Positions 1-7,197 of a stretch of DNA of 12,001 nucleotides are shown piece by piece. The stretch is from Alphaproteobacteria bacterium MarineAlpha9_Bin7 (GTDB lineage: Bacteria; Pseudomonadota; Alphaproteobacteria; UBA7887), in contig PTKD01000040.1 of the NCBI GenBank assembly GCA_002938115.1, forward strand, positions 1 through 12,001, read 5' to 3'. Both the position numbers and the translations under genes were made by a program. How positions within the stretch are numbered: the stretch's first letter is position 1; each line of letters starts with the position of its first letter. Below the pieces are notes generated by a model. It was not told the DNA's origin. It searched no databases and saw only the letters and a list, made by a program, of their open reading frames with translations.

Positions 1-1
1 T

Positions 2-529
2 CCAGTTTTATTCACAGCTGGAGCTGCACTGGTTTATTCATTTATATTCCCGCTTGCCTGGAGGTTTTTCCTCGGTTTTCAATCATCCGGAATCGACGGT
101 GGGTTAGCGATTGAACTGGAGGCAAAAGTCAATGAGTATTTATCCTTAGTGCTAAAACTAATGTTTGCATTTGGACTTGCTTTCCAGTTGCCCGTGGCTT
201 TGACACTTATGGCTCGGGCAGGGCTCGTAACATCCAAAGGGTTAGCCCAAAATCGGAAGTACTCGATCGTCATTGCCTTTGTAGCGGCTGCGATATTAAC
301 TCCACCCGACATTATTAGTCAGATAGGGCTTGGCTTGCCGATCTTGGTTTTGTACGAGATTTCGATCGTGCTGGCCCGTATGGCTGAAAAGAAACGGGCC
401 AAACGTGAACAGGAGGAGGAAGAAAAATTGAACGAGGTCTTGAAAGGGACTGATGGAGAGCAAGCAACCTCCACGGACCCGGACGACGATGATAATTTTG
501 ACGAAACGGATTTTAATGATACGAGGTAA
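2..529 (+). CDS. tatC: Sec-independent protein translocase TatC, C-terminal part
   Basis: This is the membrane core of the twin-arginine translocase, which recognises RR signal peptides on folded proteins. The reading frame is open from the left edge, so the start and about the first two transmembrane helices are missing; 175 residues are visible. The visible part begins in what aligns with helix 3 (FPLAWRFFLGF near residues 16-26). It continues through the helix 4 segment FAFGLAFQLPV (55-65) and the family signature LTPPDIISQ (99-107), and ends with the last helix (about 108-126). The position of the polar Glu in E. coli helix 4 is Gln here (FQLPV). The cytoplasmic tail is long and highly charged: a Lys/Arg/Glu stretch (130-142), then an Asp-rich stretch (159-173). 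tatA and tatB would be expected just upstream. serS follows after 51 bp in the same direction. Confidence 0.96.
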   Translation, partial: PVLFTAGAALVYSFIFPLAWRFFLGFQSSGIDGGLAIELEAKVNEYLSLVLKLMFAFGLAFQLPVALTLMARAGLVTSKGLAQNRKYSIVIAFVAAAILTPPDIISQIGLGLPILVLYEISIVLARMAEKKRAKREQEEEEKLNEVLKGTDGEQATSTDPDDDDNFDETDFNDTR

Positions 530-580
530 ACCTGGGGATCCGAACCACTTATTAACTGGTCAGCAAAATGTGTAAGGGTA

Positions 581-1855
581 ATGTTTGACGTTAAATGGAT
601 CCGTGACAATCCCGACAGTTTTGATTCAGGACTTGCCCGTAGAGGGATCGCCCCTAAGGCTGCCGCTCTGGTGGATCTTGATCAACGTCGCCGCACTTTA
701 ATTGCGAGCACACAAGAACTTCGAGAACAAAGGAACCAGGTTTCCAAGCAGGTCGGCGCTTCGAAAAAACTTGGGGAGTCAGTTGAAACGTTGGTCGGGC
801 AAGTGGTTGCTCTGAAGACGAGGCTACAGGACTCCGAAAGAGAACTGCGTAAAATCGAAAGCGATATCGAGAGTTTTCTTTTGCAGCTTCCGAATTTGCC
901 TGACGGGCAAGTGCCGGACGGTGTAGATGAGACCAGCAACCTTGAAGTGCGGCGGGTAGGAGAACCAGGGGAGTACGATTTTGTGGCCAAGCAACACTTT
1001 GAACTTGGTGGAACGCTTGGGCAGATGGATTTCGATACGGCGGCTCAGATGGCTGGGGCGCGGTTTGTAGTTGTGAGTGGTCAGCTCGCCCGGCTTGAGC
1101 GGGCATTGGCCTCATTTATGCTGGACCTCCACACTGGAAGCCATGGATATCGGGAAATTAGTCCACCGTATATGGTCCGTGACACCGCTCTAATTGGTAC
1201 CGGGCAATTGCCTAAGTTTGCCGATGATTTGTTTTGTACTACCGATGATCGTTGGCTCATTCCAACAGCCGAAGTACCTTTGACAAACTTGGTCTACGGA
1301 CAGGTATTGAACGAGTCGGTCTTACCTTTGCGATATACGGCGCATACGCCTTGCTTTCGTTCGGAGGCGGGAGCCGCCGGCAAGGATACAAAGGGGATGA
1401 TGCGTGTTCATCAATTTTCGAAAGTGGAGATGGTATCAATTACTACTGCTAAACAGTCTAGCGATGAATTGGAGCGGATGACCAATTGCGCTGAAACAGT
1501 GCTTAAGGAATTGAAATTGCCTTATCGCGTGATGCTACTGTCCTCCGGTGATATGGGGTTTTCTGCCCAGAAAACATATGATCTGGAGGTCTGGATTCCT
1601 GGTGAAGGACGCTATCGCGAAATCTCGAGCTGCTCCAATTGCGGTGACTTTCAGGCCCGCCGAATGGGGTCTCGGTATCGGCCTAACGGGCGAAGAGAGT
1701 TGTCCTTTGTGCATACCCTCAATGGATCAGGGCTCGCCATCGGTCGTGCGCTGGTTGCGGTGATGGAGAATTACCAGAACTCGGATGGGACAATTAAAAT
1801 TCCTGACGTCCTACGGCCTTATATGCGTGATGCAGAGACTATCAGGATCGATTAA
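581..1855 (+). CDS. serS: Serine--tRNA ligase (SerRS)
   Basis: This class II aminoacyl-tRNA synthetase charges tRNA-Ser (and tRNA-Sec) with serine in the cytoplasm. The 424 residues match the usual bacterial length of about 420-430. Residues about 30-105 form the charged, heptad-like helical arm that contacts the tRNA long variable arm. The catalytic domain follows, with GSHGYREISPP (186-196, motif 1 region), the serine-binding TAE loop (229-231), motif 2 (CFRSEAGAAGKDTKG, 258-272) and motif 3 (HTLNGSGLAIGRALVAVMEN, 378-397, with the conserved Arg at 389). The MFDVKWIRDNP start is typical of alphaproteobacterial SerRS. An AAGGG (574-578) precedes the ATG, but its spacing of 2 nt is unusually tight for a Shine-Dalgarno sequence. 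The gene sits between tatC and surE, a common alphaproteobacterial order. All key motifs look intact. Confidence 0.98.
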   Translation: MFDVKWIRDNPDSFDSGLARRGIAPKAAALVDLDQRRRTLIASTQELREQRNQVSKQVGASKKLGESVETLVGQVVALKTRLQDSERELRKIESDIESFLLQLPNLPDGQVPDGVDETSNLEVRRVGEPGEYDFVAKQHFELGGTLGQMDFDTAAQMAGARFVVVSGQLARLERALASFMLDLHTGSHGYREISPPYMVRDTALIGTGQLPKFADDLFCTTDDRWLIPTAEVPLTNLVYGQVLNESVLPLRYTAHTPCFRSEAGAAGKDTKGMMRVHQFSKVEMVSITTAKQSSDELERMTNCAETVLKELKLPYRVMLLSSGDMGFSAQKTYDLEVWIPGEGRYREISSCSNCGDFQARRMGSRYRPNGRRELSFVHTLNGSGLAIGRALVAVMENYQNSDGTIKIPDVLRPYMRDAETIRID

Positions 1856-1880
1856 CTAAACAGTGACGGGTCTTGTTGGA

Positions 1881-2633
1881 ATGCGCATTCTTTTGTCGAA
1901 TGACGATGGCATAGATGCTCCTGGACTGAAATGTCTAGAGCGTGTGGCCCGTAAACTAAGTGAGGACGTATGGATTGTAGCGCCTGAACGGGATCAGAGC
2001 GGCGCATCGCACGCACTGTCTTTGTCGGAACCGGTCCGCTATAGGTCTCTTGGTGACCGTAAATTTGCGGTGGAGGGTACACCTACGGACAGCGTTCTCC
2101 TGGGAATCCTAAATTTGATACCGCCACCGCGACCCAACTTGCTATTATCGGGTGTTAACCGGGGGGGTAACTTGGGTGATGATGTGACATATTCAGGGAC
2201 TGTGGCCGCTGCGATGGAGGGGACACTCCACGGAATACCGTCCATTGCATTGAGCCAATATACAATTCAACGTGAGAACGCGAAATGGGCCACAGCAGAA
2301 AATTATGCACCCGATTTAATACGTCGATTAGTGACGATAGGTTGGTCGTCTGATGTTTTGATGAATGTAAATTTCCCTGATGTGTCTGAGGATAAAGTGG
2401 GTGGAGTGTCAGTTGCCTATCAGGGACGGGGGAAACCAGGATCGGTGTTGGAGCGACGGGTAGATGCGCGTGGCCGTGACTATTATTGGATTGGTTCGAC
2501 ACGTACCAATGAATCGATCTCTGATGGTTCCGACCTTTCAGAAATTCTAGCTGGAAGAATTACTGTGACACCATTGCATATGAACCTTACTGATCAAGAA
2601 GCTTATGAGAGTTTAAGTAAAGCGCTTAAATAA
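1881..2633 (+). CDS. surE: 5'/3'-nucleotidase SurE
   Basis: SurE is a metal-dependent phosphatase that removes phosphate from nucleoside 5'- and 3'-monophosphates; it is associated with stationary-phase and stress survival. From the ATG at 1881 the protein has 250 residues, close to E. coli SurE (about 253), and begins MRILLSNDDG as expected. The metal ligands are visible: Asp8-Asp9 in SNDDG, Ser40 in DQSGAS and Asn93 in SGVNRGGNLG. The flanking signatures VEGTPTDSV (64-72) and YSGTVAAAMEG (104-114) are also present. A GTG at 1863 is in frame, but it would add six residues ahead of the conserved N terminus and has no better ribosome binding site, so I prefer 1881. The gene lies 25 bp after serS and 16 bp before pcm, almost certainly in the same transcript. 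Confidence 0.97.
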   Translation: MRILLSNDDGIDAPGLKCLERVARKLSEDVWIVAPERDQSGASHALSLSEPVRYRSLGDRKFAVEGTPTDSVLLGILNLIPPPRPNLLLSGVNRGGNLGDDVTYSGTVAAAMEGTLHGIPSIALSQYTIQRENAKWATAENYAPDLIRRLVTIGWSSDVLMNVNFPDVSEDKVGGVSVAYQGRGKPGSVLERRVDARGRDYYWIGSTRTNESISDGSDLSEILAGRITVTPLHMNLTDQEAYESLSKALK

Positions 2634-2649
2634 TAAAACTAGGGGCGGA

Positions 2650-3309
2650 ATGAACAGGCCTACCGACAAAGCACGGCTCCTATTACAGATTCGCCAGGAG
2701 GGAATTACAGATCCTCGAATCCTTGCTGCATTTGAGGCAGTTCCGAGGTACTTGTTCGTTCCAGGAATTCTTGCGGGCCACGCTTACGATGACACGTCCC
2801 TTCCTATATCCTGTGGCCAAACGATTAGCCAACCAAGCTTAGTGGCGGTAATGACCAATGTCTTAGACGTTGGAGATCGCATGAAGGTGTTAGAAATTGG
2901 TACGGGCTCGGGGTATCAAACGGCGATACTCGCCCAGTTGTGCCGACGTGTTTACACCGTGGAGCGTCATCGAATATTAAGTGTTGAAGCCGCGCAGAGA
3001 TTTCAGAACCTTGGTATTTCCAACATAAGCACGAGCATTGGTGATGGATATTGTGGTTGGCCCGCCCAAGCACCGTTTCGACGCATCCTGGTCACCGCCG
3101 CTGCGCCCGAACCCCCACCTACATTATTGGAGCATCTTTCGGAGGATGGTGTCATGGTGATTCCGATTGGACCAACGGATGCAAAACAAACCCTGTATCG
3201 GTTTCGCCGACAGGGGAAGAGTTACAAAGAAGAGCGTTTAATCGATGTCCGCTTTGTCCCTTTGGTAAAGGGGAAGATAGACGCAACCGAGGCGAACAAA
3301 AATTGTTAA
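2650..3309 (+). CDS. pcm: Protein-L-isoaspartate O-methyltransferase
   Basis: This enzyme uses S-adenosylmethionine to methylate isoaspartyl residues in aged proteins, which starts their repair to Asp. The 219 residues fit the bacterial family. The family block SCGQTISQPSLVAVMT (54-69) is present, followed by the SAM-binding glycine loop LEIGTGSGYQTAILAQL (81-97), the acidic ribose-contacting end of strand 2 (YTVERH, 102-107) and GDGYCGWPAQAPFRRILVTAA (131-151). The ATG at 2650 is preceded by a strong purine-rich ribosome binding site (AGGGGCGG, 2641-2648), although the spacing is short. It lies directly after surE and four bases before the lipoprotein gene. The surE-pcm-nlpD trio is also found in gammaproteobacteria, where rpoS follows; no sigma factor follows here. 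Confidence 0.96.
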   Translation: MNRPTDKARLLLQIRQEGITDPRILAAFEAVPRYLFVPGILAGHAYDDTSLPISCGQTISQPSLVAVMTNVLDVGDRMKVLEIGTGSGYQTAILAQLCRRVYTVERHRILSVEAAQRFQNLGISNISTSIGDGYCGWPAQAPFRRILVTAAAPEPPPTLLEHLSEDGVMVIPIGPTDAKQTLYRFRRQGKSYKEERLIDVRFVPLVKGKIDATEANKNC

Positions 3310-3313
3310 AAAG

Positions 3314-4180
3314 ATGATCATGAACGGAGTGCTCGTCAAAAGCAGCGTGCTGATTTCTCTGTTTGCTATTTTTTTTCTAGCTGGTTGTTGGAGGCCTCCG
3401 TCGGTCCAAATTTACACTTCTACCTCGGAATTCGAGAATACGGAATCTTTTGCGCGTTCAGATGCCACTCTGCAAGACCGCGGATATGACCCCGTTTATG
3501 TCGTAAAAAAGGGTGATACTGCATATGAAATTGCACGATGTCATGGGGTAGAGCTGAAAGCTTTCGTCGTAATCAACAAAATGTTTGCACCGTACCTGAT
3601 AAAAATTGGCCAACGAGTTCGCCTGCCGGCGCCAACCAAACCGCCATCGTGCGTCCCGAATACACGTGACCTGGCGAACCAGTCAAACGGACACTCATCT
3701 GATTCGCTAATCCATGATCCGTCTGTAAATTTGATAGTTTCTCCACCGGCAATTGCTGTTCATCAAGTCTTGCCAATAAGCGAGCCGCCATTACGAGCAG
3801 GAGATAAATTTTTGTGGCCAGTGAGCGGGAAATTGATATCCGAGTTCGGTCCAAAACCAGGGAATTTACGAAACGATGGAATAAATATTTCGGCTCCGGC
3901 CGGAAGCCCGGTTCGTGCGGCAGAGAATGGCGTCGTGGCTTATGCTGGCAACGAACTACGGGGATACGGGAACATGTTACTAGTGCGCCATGATGGTGGT
4001 TGGGTGACAGCATACGCTCATAACAGCAAACTTTTAGTTGAACTCGGTGCTGTGGTCGCGCGCGGTGAGGTGATCGCGCGGGTGGGTGAGAGTGGAAATG
4101 TCGACAGGCCGCAGACGCACTTTGAGTTGCGGCGGGGCGATAAAGCGGTTGATCCCAGAGCCTATCTCAGCTGGAAATAG
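3314..4180 (+). CDS. nlpD: LysM and M23 (LytM) domain lipoprotein, NlpD-like
   Basis: This is a predicted outer-membrane lipoprotein facing the periplasm. Proteins of this type bind peptidoglycan and activate cell-division amidases. A hydrophobic signal (about residues 9-22) ends in the lipobox LAGC, so Cys25 should be lipidated. A LysM domain spans about 61-105 (YVVKKGDTAYEIA to GQRVRLP). A Pro/Ser-rich linker follows, then an M23-type domain at about 168-286. In that domain the zinc-binding HxxxD of active enzymes reads N187-D-G-I-N191, and the first His of HxH is Gln267 (QTH), so it should not hydrolyse peptidoglycan itself. That matches the non-catalytic activators NlpD and EnvC. A second ATG at 3320 would give a slightly neater signal peptide; neither has a clear Shine-Dalgarno sequence. 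It is the last gene of the tatC-serS-surE-pcm run. The E. coli gene name is applied by architecture and position. Confidence 0.88.
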   Translation: MIMNGVLVKSSVLISLFAIFFLAGCWRPPSVQIYTSTSEFENTESFARSDATLQDRGYDPVYVVKKGDTAYEIARCHGVELKAFVVINKMFAPYLIKIGQRVRLPAPTKPPSCVPNTRDLANQSNGHSSDSLIHDPSVNLIVSPPAIAVHQVLPISEPPLRAGDKFLWPVSGKLISEFGPKPGNLRNDGINISAPAGSPVRAAENGVVAYAGNELRGYGNMLLVRHDGGWVTAYAHNSKLLVELGAVVARGEVIARVGESGNVDRPQTHFELRRGDKAVDPRAYLSWK

Positions 4181-4187
4181 TAGATTG

Positions 4188-4222
4188 GCTCAGGTCGTCA
4201 ACTTTTTCCCAAGTCGACCAGC
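4188..4222. terminator. Candidate hairpin at the convergent nlpD/ATPase ends
   Basis: An imperfect inverted repeat lies 7 bp after the nlpD stop codon and covers the 3' end of the ATPase gene. The right arm AAGTCGACCAGC (4211-4222) pairs with ACTT (4201-4204), GGTCG (4193-4197) and GCT (4188-4190). This gives 12 pairs with two bulges on the left arm (CA and TCA) and a TTTCCC loop. It could protect or end either of the two converging transcripts. No T-run follows in either direction, so it is not a classic intrinsic terminator. I call it from pairing alone. Confidence 0.25.
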
Positions 4223-5053
4223 TAAATCCTGAATATATTGCCAAGCTACCCTGCCGGAGCGTGCACCACGAGTTATAGACCATTCAATTGCTTCAGCTTT
4301 TAGGATTTTAGCATCGATATGTAGACTGTAGTGCTCCACATAACCCTCGACCATGTCAAGATAAGTAGTTTGATTGCAGGCGTGAAATCCCAACCAGAGA
4401 CCGAAACGATCTGAGAGCGATATCTTTTCATCCACAGCGTCCGATGGATTTATTTCGTTCGACTGATCGTTCTCGATGATGTCCCGTGGCATCATGTGCC
4501 GGCGGTTGGAGGTGGCGTAGAAGATCACGTTGTCTGGCCTTCCCTCCAATCCACCTTCCAATACTGCCTTGAGGGACTTGTAGTCGCTTTCACCTTCGTC
4601 GAACGACAAGTCGTCGCAAAATAATATAAATTGATGAGGGTGTGTACGCAGGTGATCCAATAACGCTGGCAGAGAGGAAATATCCTCTCTGTGAATTTCC
4701 ACTAAAATTAGTGCGCCAGGTTTACCACGGTTTATTTGTGCGTGGATTGCTTTGACAAGGGAGCTTTTGCCCATGCCGCGTGCTCCCCAGAGGAGAGCGT
4801 TGTTGGAGGGAAGCTTTTCTGCGAAACGCGACGTGTTGTTTAGTAGTATATCGCGGGTTCTGCTTATTCCCTTTAGGAGCGTTAAATCAATCCGATTTAT
4901 GTCGGTTACCGGCTTTAACTCGCCATTTTCAGCTTGCCATACGAATGCATCCGAGCCGTCCAGCGTAATGGGCAAACGCGCGGTAGGAGCGATGCGCTCC
5001 AACGACGCGGCTATTCGGTCGGCAAATTTAAGGAGATCTAGGTCTTGTTTCAT
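4190..5053 (-). CDS. DUF815 family P-loop ATPase
   Basis: This is a predicted cytoplasmic ATPase of the DUF815 family (AAA-like). Its cellular role is unknown to me. Counting from the ATG at 5053 (MKQDLDLLKFADRI), the protein has 287 residues, normal for the family. Walker A is GARGMGKSS (90-98) and Walker B is FILFCDDLSFD (142-152). The family-typical FYATSNRRHMMPRDIIEN (178-195) follows, with a sensor-1-like Asn in TSN. The C-terminal helical part contains a GARSGR stretch (263-268). The frame stays open to a TTG at 5149, but the extra 32 residues look unlike the family N terminus and would run into the likely yajC promoter, so I reject that start. No clear Shine-Dalgarno sequence precedes 5053. 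The gene is transcribed alone, convergent with nlpD and divergent from yajC. Confidence 0.93.
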   Translation of the reverse strand: MKQDLDLLKFADRIAASLERIAPTARLPITLDGSDAFVWQAENGELKPVTDINRIDLTLLKGISRTRDILLNNTSRFAEKLPSNNALLWGARGMGKSSLVKAIHAQINRGKPGALILVEIHREDISSLPALLDHLRTHPHQFILFCDDLSFDEGESDYKSLKAVLEGGLEGRPDNVIFYATSNRRHMMPRDIIENDQSNEINPSDAVDEKISLSDRFGLWLGFHACNQTTYLDMVEGYVEHYSLHIDAKILKAEAIEWSITRGARSGRVAWQYIQDLAGRLGKKLTT

Positions 5054-5143
5054 AGGAAAAATTATCACAAGTGCAGATGGGCGAGACCGTAACATACACC
5101 GGTTTTTGGTCAAACTCGTCGGGGCGGAACTTTGTGTCTTGAT

Positions 5144-5171
5144 TTGCAAAGCGTCGGACGATGGGTATAGT
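5144..5171 (+). promoter_or_regulatory. Candidate sigma70-type promoter for yajC-secDF operon
   Basis: In the 156-bp divergent gap between the ATPase start (5053) and yajC (5210) there is TTGCAA (5144-5149), a 16-bp spacer and TATAGT (5166-5171). This matches 4 of 6 and 5 of 6 consensus bases. Transcription would begin near 5178, about 30 bases before the yajC start. An AGGAG ribosome binding site lies at 5194-5198. The rest of the gap shows no obvious operator or hairpin, and I could not pick out a convincing promoter for the divergent ATPase gene. Confidence 0.42.
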
Positions 5172-5209
5172 CGCTTCGTTTCGTGGTTTGCATAGGAGTT
5201 TGATTAACC

Positions 5210-5587
5210 ATGTTTATTGCCAGCGCTTATGCGCAGGGGGGCGGAGCCGCTGGTGGCGGCGACTTTTTTGTGCAAATTTTGCCTTTGCTGTTAATTTTCG
5301 TTGTTTTCTATTTTCTTTTGATTCGACCCCAACAGAAAAAGATGAAGGCCCATCGGGATATGGTGGGAAATTTGCAACGGGGTGATAAGGTGATTACTGG
5401 GGGCGGCTTATACGCCACTGTGGCAAAAATAGAGGATGGAGCAGTGATCCTTGAAATCGCGAATGGGGTGCGTGTAAAGGCAGCTCGCCACACAATTAGC
5501 GAAATAACTGGAAAACCAGTTCCGCGGGATAGCGCCAATGATTCTGATGGTGTGTCTGGCAAGAGCATTACGAGCGCAAAAGCCTAA
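5210..5587 (+). CDS. yajC: Preprotein translocase subunit YajC
   Basis: YajC is a small inner-membrane subunit that associates with SecD and SecF as an accessory of the SecYEG translocon. The 125 residues have the family layout: a short Gly/Ala-rich N terminus (about 6-18), one transmembrane helix (about 20-38), then the signature IRPQQKKMKAHRDMVGNLQRGDKV (38-61). A small cytoplasmic beta-rich domain follows, with ITGGGLYATVAKIEDGAVILE at about 62-82. The tail after residue about 108 is Ser/Asp/Lys-rich and probably disordered. The ATG has an AGGAG at 5194-5198. It is the first gene of the operon and is followed by secD after 27 bp, the standard order. Confidence 0.97.
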   Translation: MFIASAYAQGGGAAGGGDFFVQILPLLLIFVVFYFLLIRPQQKKMKAHRDMVGNLQRGDKVITGGGLYATVAKIEDGAVILEIANGVRVKAARHTISEITGKPVPRDSANDSDGVSGKSITSAKA

Positions 5588-5614
5588 TCCGGACCTCCGT
5601 GGGCAAGATCTGAG

Positions 5615-7192
5615 ATGCTAACTTTTGAGCGCTGGAAAATCACCCTGGTACTGGTGATCGCAGTATTGGGCAGTGCTTATTCTATGCCTAATTTTTTGAC
5701 ACGTAGCACGGCAGATTTGCTACCCAGATGGCTCCCTCACGAACAAATAAATCTGGGGTTGGATCTTCAGGGTGGTTCTCACCTTTTGCTAGAAGTGGAT
5801 ATCGGTACCGTTGTTGCCGAACAACTTGAAGCGCTTGTTGACGAAGTGCGAGTAGCACTGCGTGGTGCTGGGATCGGGTACACTGGGCTCGGTCGTTCTG
5901 GCGAACGGGTGAAACTTCAACTGCGGGATACAACGCAAATTGATGTTGTACGTCCCCTGCTGGTGGAAATTGATCCCAGTAACGACATTGAAGTGAGTGC
6001 CGATGGCTTTGTCTCTATTGGAATAAGTGAATCGGCGATGCAAGAACGGCAAGTCGCGGTTCTGAGCCAGTCCATCGAGATTGTGCGTCGTCGGATCGAC
6101 GAGACTGGGACCCGCGAGCCGACGATCCAGCGGCAGGGAGAGGATCGTATTTTAGTTCAATTGCCTGGCGTTGATGATCCGGAGAGGGTCAAGCGTCTTT
6201 TGGGGAAAACCGCCAAGATGAATTTTCGTATGGTTGACGAAGCAACCCCAATAGATGACGCGCTTCGTGGGCGCGTCCCACCTGGTTCAGAATTGTTGTA
6301 CGAGCGAGACCGAAGGGCCAATCAAGAAGAAACTCTTCCGATTGTTATCCGCAAGAGGGTATCGGTCAGTGGTGATAATCTGGTTGATGCACAACCAACT
6401 TTTCAGGACAATTTACCGGTGGTTTCGCTTCGCTTTGATACGGTAGGTGCTCGTAAATTTGGCGCTCTGACAAAGGAGAACGTGGGTAAGCGGTTCGCGA
6501 TTGTTTTGGATGGCGAGGTTATTAGTGCGCCGGTAATCCGAGAGCCCATCCCTGGTGGTAATGGTATTATATCGGGGCGTTTCACCGTGCAGTCAGCACA
6601 AGACTTGGCGTTGCTGCTTCGTGCGGGGGCATTGCCGGCGCCACTTACTATACTTGAGGAGCGAACGGTTGGCCCCAGTTTGGGGGCCGACTCGATAGCA
6701 GCCGGTAAAATTGCTTCTGTCGTGGGAGGAGTGCTCGTAGTTGCGTACATAATCATGTCTTATGGTTTGTTCGGAGTCGCTGCGGTTCTTGCATTGGCCG
6801 TGAATATGTCATTGATTGTTGGTTTACTTTCGGTTTTGCAGGCGACGTTGACCTTGCCTGGCATTGCTGGAATCGTTCTTACCATGGGCATGGCGGTCGA
6901 TGCCAACGTGTTAATTTTTGAGCGGATACGTGAGGAAGTACGGAATGGCCGTTCGGCATTTTCATCTGTTGATATTGGCTTTCGGCAGGCATTCAGGACG
7001 ATTATAGACGCGAACGTTACGACCTTGATTGCGGCAATACTTCTTTTCCAGTTTGGCTCGGGACCGGTGCGCGGTTTTGCTGTCACACTTGCAATTGGTA
7101 TTACGACATCCATGTTCACCGCAATTATGTTTACAAGAATGTTGATTGTGTTGTGGTTAAAGCGCGTTCGACCACAAGTATTGCCGATTTGA
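5615..7192 (+). CDS. secD: Protein translocase subunit SecD
   Basis: SecD is an RND-superfamily membrane protein that works with SecF and uses the proton-motive force to finish and pull Sec-dependent export on the periplasmic side. The 525 residues suit the alphaproteobacterial form, which is shorter than the E. coli protein of about 615. An N-terminal transmembrane helix (about 9-25) is followed by the conserved INLGLDLQGGSHLLLEV (45-61). The periplasmic region contains IVRRRIDETGTREPTIQ (156-172) and VQLPGVDDPERVK (181-193). The C-terminal bundle of five helices begins after VGPSLGADSI (352-361). The helix-4 motif GMAVDANVLIFERIREE (425-441) carries Asp429, corresponding to the Asp implicated in proton coupling. 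The ribosome binding site is weak, suggesting coupling to yajC. secF begins 5 bp after its stop codon. Confidence 0.98.
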   Translation: MLTFERWKITLVLVIAVLGSAYSMPNFLTRSTADLLPRWLPHEQINLGLDLQGGSHLLLEVDIGTVVAEQLEALVDEVRVALRGAGIGYTGLGRSGERVKLQLRDTTQIDVVRPLLVEIDPSNDIEVSADGFVSIGISESAMQERQVAVLSQSIEIVRRRIDETGTREPTIQRQGEDRILVQLPGVDDPERVKRLLGKTAKMNFRMVDEATPIDDALRGRVPPGSELLYERDRRANQEETLPIVIRKRVSVSGDNLVDAQPTFQDNLPVVSLRFDTVGARKFGALTKENVGKRFAIVLDGEVISAPVIREPIPGGNGIISGRFTVQSAQDLALLLRAGALPAPLTILEERTVGPSLGADSIAAGKIASVVGGVLVVAYIIMSYGLFGVAAVLALAVNMSLIVGLLSVLQATLTLPGIAGIVLTMGMAVDANVLIFERIREEVRNGRSAFSSVDIGFRQAFRTIIDANVTTLIAAILLFQFGSGPVRGFAVTLAIGITTSMFTAIMFTRMLIVLWLKRVRPQVLPI

Positions 7193-7197
7193 GAGCT

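Noticed and set aside
544..560. Inverted repeat ACCACTT/AACTGGT between tatC and serS
   Set aside because: Seven bases per arm with a mismatch, no T-run, and in a gap where read-through to serS is expected.
654..1115. A 153-codon open frame on the - strand inside serS
   Set aside because: It lies entirely opposite a clear serS, its sequence resembles no family and is compositionally odd (Pro, Arg, Ser-rich), as expected of an antisense shadow. Similar shadows opposite secD, nlpD and surE were dropped for the same reason.
7153..7197. Upstream start for secF overlapping secD
   Set aside because: The extra 15 residues do not fit SecF, and the ATG at 7198 has a suitable spacing to the secD stop codon.
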